Positions 25,931 to 33,993 of a DNA stretch of 64,000 bases are shown piece after piece. The position numbers and the translations under genes were made by a program. The notes beneath the pieces are model-generated. The model did not search any database. It had not been told where the DNA came from and saw nothing but the letters and a program-made list of their open reading frames with translations. This DNA is from CAJQGY01 sp905478015. Its GTDB lineage: Bacteria > Pseudomonadota > Gammaproteobacteria > Magnimaribacterales > D2472. Position 1 is the stretch's first letter, and every line of letters starts with the position of its first letter. The stretch lies in assembly GCA_943788365.1 (NCBI GenBank), contig CALSPZ010000001.1:434001-498000 (forward strand). The letters are read 5' to 3'.

Positions 25931-26866
25931 ATGAATATTGGAATAATTGGTGCTGGAATGAGCACAGTTGGGTTTACAGCCAATCTTAAAGGTTCACACA
26001 ATATATCTATTTTTGAGAAAGCTAAGAGGGTTGGAGGAAGGTTAACAATGCATTCAAGGGTGCACAGAAATGAAATTATTAAGTTTAATTTAGGCGCTCA
26101 ATATGCAAAGGCTAGTTCATCAGAATTTAAACAGCTTTTAAAAGATGCTGGATGTAAAACTATATCGGGAACAATTTTAGATAATTTCAGTCAATCTATT
26201 ATTAAATCATCTGATAAATATATTCACCAAAACGGATTACATAATGTTGTTGAGTATCATCTTCAATCACAAAATATAAAATTAAACACATTAGTGACAA
26301 ATGTAAATTTAGATCAAAAAACTCTAAGTTTTGATGGTGCTCCTGATGAGGAATTTGATTTAATAATCTCATCAACCCCCCTGCCCCAATTTAATGCATT
26401 AGCAAATATTAATAATAGATCTTCAGAGGAGCTATTTTCAAAATGTATAGCAGTAGGTGTATTGTTAAATGATGATGCGCTTTTCAAACATAACTGCTAT
26501 AAGAATATTTCTAATTTATTGAGCTGGACTTCATTATCAACTGCATTTTGTTCTAGATCCCCAACTTCTATAACTATTCATTTCACACAAAATGTTAGCA
26601 ATGAATTATTTGACCTTGAAGATTTGGATATTGCATCTATAGCTATAGATGATATTGTTAAATCACTTGGTATAAATAAATCTTCATTCACAAATAATAT
26701 AAAAGTTTTTAAATGGAGATATGCGCTTTGCAAAAAAGATTTTACTAAGGAGGGTTATATGAAAATTAGTAATGATGTTTTTGCTATTGGAGACTGGGCT
26801 CTTGGTCCTAGAGTAGAATCAGCCTATGATTCAGGCAAAAAGCTTGCAAATCTGATAAACGCATGA
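25931..26866 (+). CDS. Renalase-like FAD-dependent oxidoreductase
   Basis: 311-residue NAD(P)/FAD-binding flavoprotein of the amine oxidase/renalase group. MNIGIIGAGMSTVGF is the Rossmann dinucleotide site and FEKAKRVGGRL the second FAD motif. FAIGDWALGPRVESAYDSG at the C-terminus is the ATG-like FAD-contact motif. ATG at 25931 with AAGGA 6 bp upstream was chosen over a TTG 18 bp further upstream. No obvious signal peptide, so cytoplasmic. The stop overlaps the photolyase start by 4 bp. Pairing with an FeS photolyase recurs in bacteria, but its role there is unclear to me; supply of reducing power is a guess. Confidence 0.82.
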   Translation: MNIGIIGAGMSTVGFTANLKGSHNISIFEKAKRVGGRLTMHSRVHRNEIIKFNLGAQYAKASSSEFKQLLKDAGCKTISGTILDNFSQSIIKSSDKYIHQNGLHNVVEYHLQSQNIKLNTLVTNVNLDQKTLSFDGAPDEEFDLIISSTPLPQFNALANINNRSSEELFSKCIAVGVLLNDDALFKHNCYKNISNLLSWTSLSTAFCSRSPTSITIHFTQNVSNELFDLEDLDIASIAIDDIVKSLGINKSSFTNNIKVFKWRYALCKKDFTKEGYMKISNDVFAIGDWALGPRVESAYDSGKKLANLINA

Positions 26867-28374
26867 GTTCTTTAGGGTTAGTATTTTTAGATCAGTTATC
26901 AAAAAATAATCTGGTTTATAAGAATATTAATAAAGATGATGATCTTTTATTTTTTGAACCAATGATTTCATTTTATGAACTTCCTCATCATAAACAGAAA
27001 CTTATTTATTTAATTACCTCTATTAGAAAATACATACCGACCTTGGGTCATAAAAATATAATTCATGAAAAAATTTGTAAAGATCATCCTGGACTCTCTA
27101 TTGTATTGAAAAAAATATTAGCAGAAAAGCCATTTGAAAAGCTTTATGTTACCAAGCCATCTGATTACCAAACCCTTAAAGAATTAATGTTCTTCTGCCA
27201 AAGCAACTCAATAGCATTAAAGGTTTTAGAAGATACCAAGTTTATATCTAATGAAGATGATTTTGATTTGTGGTCAAAAGGTAAAAAATCGCTCATACAA
27301 GAATATTTCTATAGATGGATTCGAAAAAAACACTCTGTTCTTATGGACAATGGAAAACCTGAGGGCGGAAAATGGAACCTTGATAAAGAAAACAGAAAGG
27401 GGGCATCTGCTCTAAAAGAGGTTATTCCTGAAAGATCTTCAGTCAAAACAGATGAAGTTACCATTGGTGTTATGGTTGAAGTAGATAAAATTTTTAATGA
27501 CTCATTTGGTGATATTGAAAACTTTAATTGGGCAACAACTCATGAAGAGGCCTGGTCTCAAATGTTAGAGTTTTTTAATACTTATTTTAAAAATTATGGC
27601 TCCTTTCAAGATGCTATGAAAGCAAATGAACCTTTTATGTTTCATTCCCTTCTGTCAGCTTATCTAAACTCTGGATTGCTTGATCCGATGGATTGTATTA
27701 AAGAAGCTGAAAACAGGTATCGGAATAATGAAGCTCCGCTAAATTCTGCAGAGGGTTTTATTAGACAAATAATTGGTTGGAGAGAATTTATTAGAGGTAT
27801 TTATTGGTCTAATATGCCGCATTACAAAGAACTTAATTTCTTTAATAATACTAATAAATTACCTCATTTTTTTTGGGATGGTGATACTAAAATGCATTGT
27901 ATTGCAGATGTGGTTGATACAACTAAGAAAAATGCTTATGCGCATCATATACAAAGGTTGATGGTTACTGGAAATTTTGCGATGTTAAGCGGAATAAGTC
28001 CTGCCGATATATGTGATTGGTATTTGTCAGTTTATATTGATGCTTATGAATGGGTTGAGTTGCCTAATACGCTTGGCATGGCAACCTTTTCTGATGGCGG
28101 CGTAGTTGGTTCAAAGCCTTATGCTGCTAGTGGTAAATATATAAATAGAATGTCAAACTATTGCTCTTCCTGTGAATATAATCCAAAAAATACAATCGAA
28201 GATGATTCATGTCCTTTTAATTATCTGTATTGGAATTTCTTAATGAAGAACCATGGCTTATTGTCTAAGAATCCGCGCATGGGTCTTATTTATAATACGT
28301 TAAGTAAGTTCCAAGAACCTTTTAAAGAGCAGGTAAAAAGGAAAAGTGATATTTTTTTTAAAGAAATATTTTAA
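26863..28374 (+). CDS. FeS-containing bacterial photolyase/cryptochrome (PhrB/CryB type)
   Basis: 503-residue protein of the FeS-BCP branch of photolyases, which repair (6-4) photoproducts by light. The four cluster cysteines are Cys346, Cys434, Cys437 and Cys450, with spacing identical to Agrobacterium PhrB as I recall it (350, 438, 441, 454). FAD-region motifs include GWREFIRGIYW, YAHHIQRLMVTGNFAML and WYLSVYIDAYEWVELPNT. N-terminal residues about 1-130 form the alpha/beta antenna domain. It overlaps the flavoprotein gene by 4 bp and converges on an alpha/beta hydrolase with a 4-bp overlap. DNA repair is the default role; light sensing remains possible. Confidence 0.92.
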   Translation: MSSLGLVFLDQLSKNNLVYKNINKDDDLLFFEPMISFYELPHHKQKLIYLITSIRKYIPTLGHKNIIHEKICKDHPGLSIVLKKILAEKPFEKLYVTKPSDYQTLKELMFFCQSNSIALKVLEDTKFISNEDDFDLWSKGKKSLIQEYFYRWIRKKHSVLMDNGKPEGGKWNLDKENRKGASALKEVIPERSSVKTDEVTIGVMVEVDKIFNDSFGDIENFNWATTHEEAWSQMLEFFNTYFKNYGSFQDAMKANEPFMFHSLLSAYLNSGLLDPMDCIKEAENRYRNNEAPLNSAEGFIRQIIGWREFIRGIYWSNMPHYKELNFFNNTNKLPHFFWDGDTKMHCIADVVDTTKKNAYAHHIQRLMVTGNFAMLSGISPADICDWYLSVYIDAYEWVELPNTLGMATFSDGGVVGSKPYAASGKYINRMSNYCSSCEYNPKNTIEDDSCPFNYLYWNFLMKNHGLLSKNPRMGLIYNTLSKFQEPFKEQVKRKSDIFFKEIF

Positions 28375-29210
28375 AGCAGTATTTTTGCAGCAGCATCAGA
28401 CATTTTTCTAAAATCATGGTCTACACCTTCAACTAGCTGATAGTTCCACCTAAATGGAATATCATTTTCTTTTGTTGTTTCAATAAGAGAATCAAAATAA
28501 TTATTGCCTCTAGTAAGTCTATTCACACCTTGCTTCATGGCTCCAGGAGAAGTGTTTAAGCTTGTTGAACCAGTATCTTTGCTTCCAAGCATAAGAGTAT
28601 TCCTCATACTTAAGAAATTCTTAATACCTTCATCAGAAATGGTGACTGGAATATCTTTAATGCCATATGGGTATCTAGCTCCGGCAAGAAAAGTGTACCA
28701 GCCAGGATTGGCAAACACCGCTTTATCAATTTTAGGATTATTGCTTAACATTAAATACCTGTGAGAGAATTGACCTCCAGCTGAATGCCCAAACATTGAG
28801 TATTTATTAGCATCTAATTTATATTTATTTTTAAAAAAGCTAAAAAATGTATCAATTGAGTTTGTTAAATAACCGCTCTCATTTTTATTAATAACACCAT
28901 TAGAATTTGCGGTCTCTAGAAGAAAGAAATACCTATAATCTGATCTCTTAAAATGTGGCGCAACAAGAATTACATTTTCCTCTTCAGCCAAGCTAACCCA
29001 GTGATCTATATAACTATCTGCATTCCTGCTTTGACCATGAATTATAAAAAGGACCTTGGTATTTGAGTTAATGTTTTTTGGTAGTTTATAAAATAAATTT
29101 ACATCTGGTTTGTCCCAGAAAGCAAATGTAGTTTGTTTGACCTCATGGGCATAAAGGTTTGATGAAAAAACCAACATCAATATATAAAATAAGTTTAAGG
29201 ATTTATTCAT
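28371..29210 (-). CDS. Secreted alpha/beta-hydrolase (esterase/depolymerase-like)
   Basis: 279 residues with a signal peptide (MNKSLNLFYILMLVFSSNLYA). The nucleophile elbow GHSAGGQ holds the catalytic Ser, a FIIHGQSRNADSY stretch carries the oxyanion region, and the C-terminal GVDHDFRKM supplies the His. The fold resembles the PHB depolymerase/feruloyl-esterase type of poly-ester hydrolases. Substrate unknown. It converges with the photolyase (4-bp overlap of ends) and is divergent from the CinA-like fusion by 63 bp. Confidence 0.82.
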   Translation of the reverse strand: MNKSLNLFYILMLVFSSNLYAHEVKQTTFAFWDKPDVNLFYKLPKNINSNTKVLFIIHGQSRNADSYIDHWVSLAEEENVILVAPHFKRSDYRYFFLLETANSNGVINKNESGYLTNSIDTFFSFFKNKYKLDANKYSMFGHSAGGQFSHRYLMLSNNPKIDKAVFANPGWYTFLAGARYPYGIKDIPVTISDEGIKNFLSMRNTLMLGSKDTGSTSLNTSPGAMKQGVNRLTRGNNYFDSLIETTKENDIPFRWNYQLVEGVDHDFRKMSDAAAKILL

Positions 29211-29273
29211 ATAAATTATTCTAACAATAAATATTGTTTATTAGGTTAAAATGCAACAAATACCCTATTACCT

Positions 29274-30371
29274 ATGCAAGAGTTAATAAAAAAAATACAT
29301 CAAAGTCCATTTAAGGTAACAATTGTATCGAGTGGTGGTGGGACTGAAGCTATATCATCTCTTCTTCAGGTTCCAGGAGCATCTAATACAATATTAGAGT
29401 CATACATACCGTATGCAAAAGAATCTATGGATGCTTATCTAAATAAAAAGCCTGATCATTATTGCTCAATGCAAACTTGTTTAAGTATGGCTGCTAACGC
29501 TTATAAATCTTGCTCCGATATTGCAAGTAAAACAAAATCAAAATATCTTATAGGAATTTCAATTACTGCTAGTTTAGCTACAACTTATACGAAAATTGGT
29601 GATCATAAATTTTATATAGTTCTTCAAACCTCCTCATACACCAAATCTGTTGCTTGCATTCTTGATAAGAATACAAGATCAAGGAAAGAAGAAGAGGAGC
29701 TAATTGCAAATTATGTCATGCATCTTTTAGGTGAGGCATGTGGCATAAAGGTCAATAAACCTAGTCATAGTGAAGATGTGGTTATAAATAAAACAATAGC
29801 TGAAAAATCCTGGGTAAAACTTCTTAACAATGAAGTTAATTACGTATCTAGCTCCAAGTCAAAACCTGAACTAATTTTTCCAGGCTCATTCAACCCCTTG
29901 CATGAAGGCCACATAAGAATGAGAGATCTTGCAGAAAAGAAAACAGGTATGCAAACTACCTTTGAAATATGTGCAAAGAATGCAGACAAGCCACCCCTCA
30001 CCTTCCAGGAAATTAAAAGAACTCTAGATCAGTTTGATGAAAATGATAGCTGGGTCATGACATCTGCAGGTAGGTTTAGTGAAAAGGCAGAAATGTTTCC
30101 TAACAGCGTATTTGTTATTGGGGCAGATACTCTATTAAGGGTATTTGATGAAAAATTTTATCTAAGTAATAAAGATATGAAAGAGCATGTTGAACGATTC
30201 AATGATCATAATATTCATTTTCTTGTATTTGGAAGAAAGGTTAAGGATAAATTTATATCTTTAGAAGACATAAATATTCCTGAGGATATTAGATCAAGGT
30301 GTACTGGATTTAATGAAGGAAGCTTTAGAGATGATATCTCTTCAACTGAGATTAGATTGTCCGAATCTTAA
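29274..30371 (+). CDS. CinA-like domain fused to a NadD-like nucleotidyltransferase
   Basis: 365-residue two-domain protein. Residues about 1-165 resemble the CinA C-terminal/PncC fold (SSGGGTEAISSLLQVPGAS, then YIPYAKESM), though the GxxGIAGP loop of active PncC is replaced by ISITASLATTY. Residues about 195-360 are a HIGH-type nucleotidyltransferase: FPGSFNPLHEGHIRM, then VIGADTLLRVF and ISSTEIR. PncC makes nicotinate mononucleotide and NadD adenylates it, so a fused NAD-salvage enzyme is an attractive inference, weakened by the altered PncC loop. It ends 4 bp into the bL33 gene on the opposite strand. Confidence 0.8.
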   Translation: MQELIKKIHQSPFKVTIVSSGGGTEAISSLLQVPGASNTILESYIPYAKESMDAYLNKKPDHYCSMQTCLSMAANAYKSCSDIASKTKSKYLIGISITASLATTYTKIGDHKFYIVLQTSSYTKSVACILDKNTRSRKEEEELIANYVMHLLGEACGIKVNKPSHSEDVVINKTIAEKSWVKLLNNEVNYVSSSKSKPELIFPGSFNPLHEGHIRMRDLAEKKTGMQTTFEICAKNADKPPLTFQEIKRTLDQFDENDSWVMTSAGRFSEKAEMFPNSVFVIGADTLLRVFDEKFYLSNKDMKEHVERFNDHNIHFLVFGRKVKDKFISLEDINIPEDIRSRCTGFNEGSFRDDISSTEIRLSES

Positions 30372-30562
30372 TTATGTGGCGGAAGTTTAGCCTCTACAAA
30401 CCATTCATGTACTCTTTTAGCTGGATTGAATTTCTTCATTCTCATCTTTTTATTTTCAAGAGTGAATTTTCTAGTTTTAATAGCAGTATAGTGATATGTG
30501 TGATGATCACGCGTTTCACCTTCTGGGATTAAATATACTTTTACTTGTTTTTTATCTGCCAT
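30368..30562 (-). CDS. rpmG: Ribosomal protein bL33
   Basis: 64 residues of the large-subunit protein bL33, somewhat longer than E. coli's 55. YTAIKTRKFTLENKKMRMK followed by KFNPAKRVHEWFVEAKLP matches the family's Y-T-KN-R, KKFDP and H-EAK pattern. It lacks Cys, so it is the zinc-free type. In most gammaproteobacteria it follows rpmB; here it stands alone. On the minus strand a TATAAT lies at 30574-30579, very near the start, implying a leader of only about five bases. Confidence 0.78.
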   Translation of the reverse strand: MADKKQVKVYLIPEGETRDHHTYHYTAIKTRKFTLENKKMRMKKFNPAKRVHEWFVEAKLPPHN

Positions 30563-30624
30563 AATAGATGTGAATTATACACAAAATATTTTAAATGAAA
30601 ATAAATATAAAATAAGTTTTGTAA

Positions 30625-31506
30625 CTAGAATTTAAGTTTTTCCAGCCTATCCCATAGGCCCCAAAAAGCACCAACATCTCCTTCAGCATCAACCTTCCAT
30701 GATTCATCAAAAGATGAAAAGTAAAACATTTCTATATCTTCATTTTTTGACCACAGCTGGGAGTTAATAAAATATTTTAAATAATTTAAATATGATGGGT
30801 TTGCTCCACCAAGGCTGCTGCCTTCGCTCGGCCATCCTGTCTCTGTAATTATGACTTTTTTGCCTTTAGCTGCCTTTGATGCTTCTTGGAACATATCTTT
30901 CATATATATCAGGGCATATTCAGCAGAACATCCCTCCCAGAATGGGTAGCAATTTGCGAGGATGATATCACATGCTTCAGTTATATTTGGTCTATCTCTA
31001 AATTCATAATATGCATCAACATACCCAACAGGAACATCCACTTTATTCTTTACGTTTTCTATGTAGTCTATAAGCTGCTCTTCCTCTAATTCTTTTCTAT
31101 AAATGACTTCGTTCCCAACTGCTGCAACATCAACAAACCCTGCATTAGAAAGATCAACTAAACCTGAAAGCTCTTCTTCATTTTTATTAAGATCACTACT
31201 TAACCAAGCCCCAACTAGTGTCTTAAAACCCAAGCCTTTTGCAAACTTAGCAATTCTTCCATGCTCTTCTAAAGAAGAAAATGTTCTTATCCATTTTGTA
31301 TGAGGCTTAAGTATCTCAAGTCGTCTAATAATTTGCTCATCGGTTATATCATTTCCAGGCTCTTGACCATCTTCGTATAAACTAAAGCATATTCCATGAA
31401 GACCGTCATCAAGAATATTTCTTGAAATTTCTTTTAATTCATTTTCATTGAGATCATCTAGGTTTTTTCCTAGTAATGATAAAAATTTTTCACTTCTATA
31501 TGACAT
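30625..31506 (-). CDS. Cytoplasmic GH17 beta-1,3-glucan hydrolase/transferase
   Basis: 293-residue glycoside hydrolase family 17 enzyme. The clan GH-A acid/base is Glu133 in VAAVGNEVIYR and the nucleophile Glu222 in VIITETGWPSEG, the two GH17 signatures. No signal peptide, so it probably acts on imported laminari-oligosaccharides in the cytoplasm. It could also be a transglycosylase, as are several GH17 members. It begins 2 bp after the GPH symporter and ends the 21-kb carbohydrate run; a 62-bp gap separates it from rpmG. Confidence 0.88.
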   Translation of the reverse strand: MSYRSEKFLSLLGKNLDDLNENELKEISRNILDDGLHGICFSLYEDGQEPGNDITDEQIIRRLEILKPHTKWIRTFSSLEEHGRIAKFAKGLGFKTLVGAWLSSDLNKNEEELSGLVDLSNAGFVDVAAVGNEVIYRKELEEEQLIDYIENVKNKVDVPVGYVDAYYEFRDRPNITEACDIILANCYPFWEGCSAEYALIYMKDMFQEASKAAKGKKVIITETGWPSEGSSLGGANPSYLNYLKYFINSQLWSKNEDIEMFYFSSFDESWKVDAEGDVGAFWGLWDRLEKLKF

Positions 31507-31508
31507 TC

Positions 31509-32936
31509 TTATTTTGAATTCCTAATTCTAAGCTCTTGTTTTATCTTTTTAGCTCTTTCCTCATCTATATCGTAATCTTTCATTACATAAATTGCTGCCA
31601 AGGTTCCAGCAATTGGTATTGCTGAGTAAAAGAAACGAAGACCATCCATAGTTCCAGCTGGTTGAGTTCCAATTCCCGCTTCAAAACCTACGAAATATAA
31701 TATTAATCCAGAAAAGAGGCCGGCAATAGCTGTTCCTAATTTAACCATCCACCAATATATAGCACCAAAAGAGCCTTCTTTCCTTGGTAGGCCATTTTCT
31801 AATTCATCTAAATCACATACATCTGCCGTCATACTCATCATTAGAGTGAAAAGACCTCCTATGCCAAATGAGAAGAATGGTAAGGCAAATAAGAACATAT
31901 ATGGCTTTCCAGGAATAAATAAAAACCAGAATAAGATATAACCAATAACAGAAACTGCTTGAGATATAAGAAAAGTGTCTTTCTTACCTATCCTTTGAGC
32001 CATTGAAGATAGTATTGGTATTACTATAAAACTAGTGCATATAGCGCCAACTGAGCCGTGCAGTGTTGGCCAAACACCAGCTGCACCAGCATCCCCATTA
32101 AATAAATAGTAAACAATAATAAAAAAAGAAAAAGCAGCGATAGTTTGAAAAGAATTAAATATTAAAAATGTTGCAATGCATAGCTTTCTGAATGGGATAT
32201 TTTTAAAAGCATCGCCAAAAATAACAAATATATTTTTGAAGCTCTTGCCTATATTCTCAGTTGTAAGAGGTATTAAGTTATTATCATCAAGAGTTGATTT
32301 TGAATTTATAAATAAGGCTGGAGTAAGGGCAAAGATTGTACAGGCTATGCCAATAATTACAGCCAATTGTCTTGTTGCACTTTCAGGACTTTCAAATAAA
32401 TCTGGATTGTAGATAATCACCCAAATCCATGGGGCCACAACCCATGCAAACTGACCTATAAATTGAGAAATAGCCATAATTCTAGTTCTTTCATGGAAAT
32501 CACTGCTCATCTCGTAACCCATTGCTACAAAAGGGATGCTAAAAATTGTAATGCCTAGATAAAAAGCTAATGATAAAACTAAAAAATACCAAAAGTTAAA
32601 TACTATTCCGTTTTGTGAATATAGCTGCCACATAGCTATAAATGAAAGGCCAGTCAAAATGGCTCCGATGAAAACATACTGCCTTCTCTTCCCCCATTTT
32701 GATTTTGTATTATCTGATATAAATCCCATCAAAGGATCTGTTATTGCGTCAACAAGTCTTGGTACAAAAGCAATAACACCGTATAACAATGGGTTAAAGC
32801 CTAAGTTTTGTATTAATACAACCATGAAGATACCTAGCGCAGCTGGAAACATTTGATTTCCCAGCATTCCAACGCCAAAGGCAATTTTATGAGAAAGTGG
32901 TACCTTTTTTATATGGGCAGCTTCTTGAGTATTCAT
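31509..32936 (-). CDS. GPH-family sugar:cation symporter
   Basis: 475-residue, about 12-helix inner-membrane transporter of the glycoside-pentoside-hexuronide family of MFS (melibiose/raffinose carrier type). The N-terminal KVPLSHKIAFGVGMLGNQMFP and DAITDPLMGFISDNTKSKWGKRR motifs are characteristic. Likely substrate, from context, is a gluco-oligosaccharide such as laminaribiose. It sits 44 bp after the GH-A glycosidase and 2 bp before GH17, the largest gap in this run. Confidence 0.9.
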   Translation of the reverse strand: MNTQEAAHIKKVPLSHKIAFGVGMLGNQMFPAALGIFMVVLIQNLGFNPLLYGVIAFVPRLVDAITDPLMGFISDNTKSKWGKRRQYVFIGAILTGLSFIAMWQLYSQNGIVFNFWYFLVLSLAFYLGITIFSIPFVAMGYEMSSDFHERTRIMAISQFIGQFAWVVAPWIWVIIYNPDLFESPESATRQLAVIIGIACTIFALTPALFINSKSTLDDNNLIPLTTENIGKSFKNIFVIFGDAFKNIPFRKLCIATFLIFNSFQTIAAFSFFIIVYYLFNGDAGAAGVWPTLHGSVGAICTSFIVIPILSSMAQRIGKKDTFLISQAVSVIGYILFWFLFIPGKPYMFLFALPFFSFGIGGLFTLMMSMTADVCDLDELENGLPRKEGSFGAIYWWMVKLGTAIAGLFSGLILYFVGFEAGIGTQPAGTMDGLRFFYSAIPIAGTLAAIYVMKDYDIDEERAKKIKQELRIRNSK

Positions 32937-32980
32937 GCTTATATTATATATTTTTTATAGATCTATATTTGAGCATAATC

Positions 32981-33988
32981 TCATCTGTTTATAATTGGCT
33001 TATTAAATATATCTTTAACAACTTCATAAGATTTTTTCTTACCTCTATCAATATCAACTAGTCCAAAAAATTCTTCGTTAGCAGTCCCATCATAAGGAAC
33101 TCCGCTGCTATTAGGAGCCCAGCCACCTACATCTTGCTTAGATGGATTTCCAGCCTTCCAAAGACCATCAGCAAATTGAAAAATAACAATACCTGCACTT
33201 AGTTCAATATTATCTATAACTGCATTTAGCATTATCATATTAGCGTCTGCTTGAGCTGATTCGCTTACACCTTCTTCATATATATCTCTGGTAATTGTCA
33301 TGTAGCTATCGCTACCAAGCTCAGCAAAATATATAGGTTTATCGCTTACATCTGACCACTCTTCTAAAATAGAAACTGGCTGGTCCCATCTGTAAACATT
33401 AACACCCCACATATCTATATCACTAACCAGGCTTCTAGCTTGCTCATCAGGCAAATCACCGTGAGCAGTCGATACAGGATGATTCTTGTCTATGGTATGG
33501 ATTTTTATTGATGCATTGTTGAGAGCGTTATACCAGTTTGCTATATCTCCACCAAACCATTCAGGATGATAGTTATATTCATTTCCGAGCTCCCATAATA
33601 AAATTGCATCATGGTCTTTATATTTTTTTACATAGTCTATATAAGTTCCAGATAAAATATCAAAGAAGCCATTCTGGTTATAACCAAAGCTAATGATTAC
33701 TTTTATGCCATATGAAGCAATTTTATCTAAAATTTTAATATCATCTATAGGTTTATATACCCTCAAAGTATTAATGCCCGCTTCTTTCATTAAAGCAAGG
33801 TCTTGGTCAATTGTGTCGAAGCTTCTATGTTTTGAGCCTAGAGGAACAGGGTGATAGCATACCCCTTTGATATAAAATATATCTCCATTTAGTGTCAGTT
33901 TCTTTTGCGAAACTTGAACATCATTAGCAAATGAGGAAATGGATACAAATAAAACAAATGCTGAGATTTTTAAAGTAAGTTTTTTCAT
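32981..33988 (-). CDS. Secreted clan GH-A glycosidase (GH2/GH5/GH72-like)
   Basis: 335-residue TIM-barrel glycosidase with a signal peptide (ends SISSFAND). Glu137 in LLWELGNEYNY fits the acid/base and Glu223 in PIYFAELGSDS the nucleophile of clan GH-A. The opening FYIKGVCYHPVPLG and INTLRVYKPID recall GH72 glucanosyltransferases and the TIM domain of GH2, so I leave the family unassigned. In context it should act on beta-1,3-glucan in the periplasm or outside. It begins 5 bp after the GH17 gene. Confidence 0.75.
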   Translation of the reverse strand: MKKLTLKISAFVLFVSISSFANDVQVSQKKLTLNGDIFYIKGVCYHPVPLGSKHRSFDTIDQDLALMKEAGINTLRVYKPIDDIKILDKIASYGIKVIISFGYNQNGFFDILSGTYIDYVKKYKDHDAILLWELGNEYNYHPEWFGGDIANWYNALNNASIKIHTIDKNHPVSTAHGDLPDEQARSLVSDIDMWGVNVYRWDQPVSILEEWSDVSDKPIYFAELGSDSYMTITRDIYEEGVSESAQADANMIMLNAVIDNIELSAGIVIFQFADGLWKAGNPSKQDVGGWAPNSSGVPYDGTANEEFFGLVDIDRGKKKSYEVVKDIFNKPIINR

Positions 33989-33993
33989 AATAA

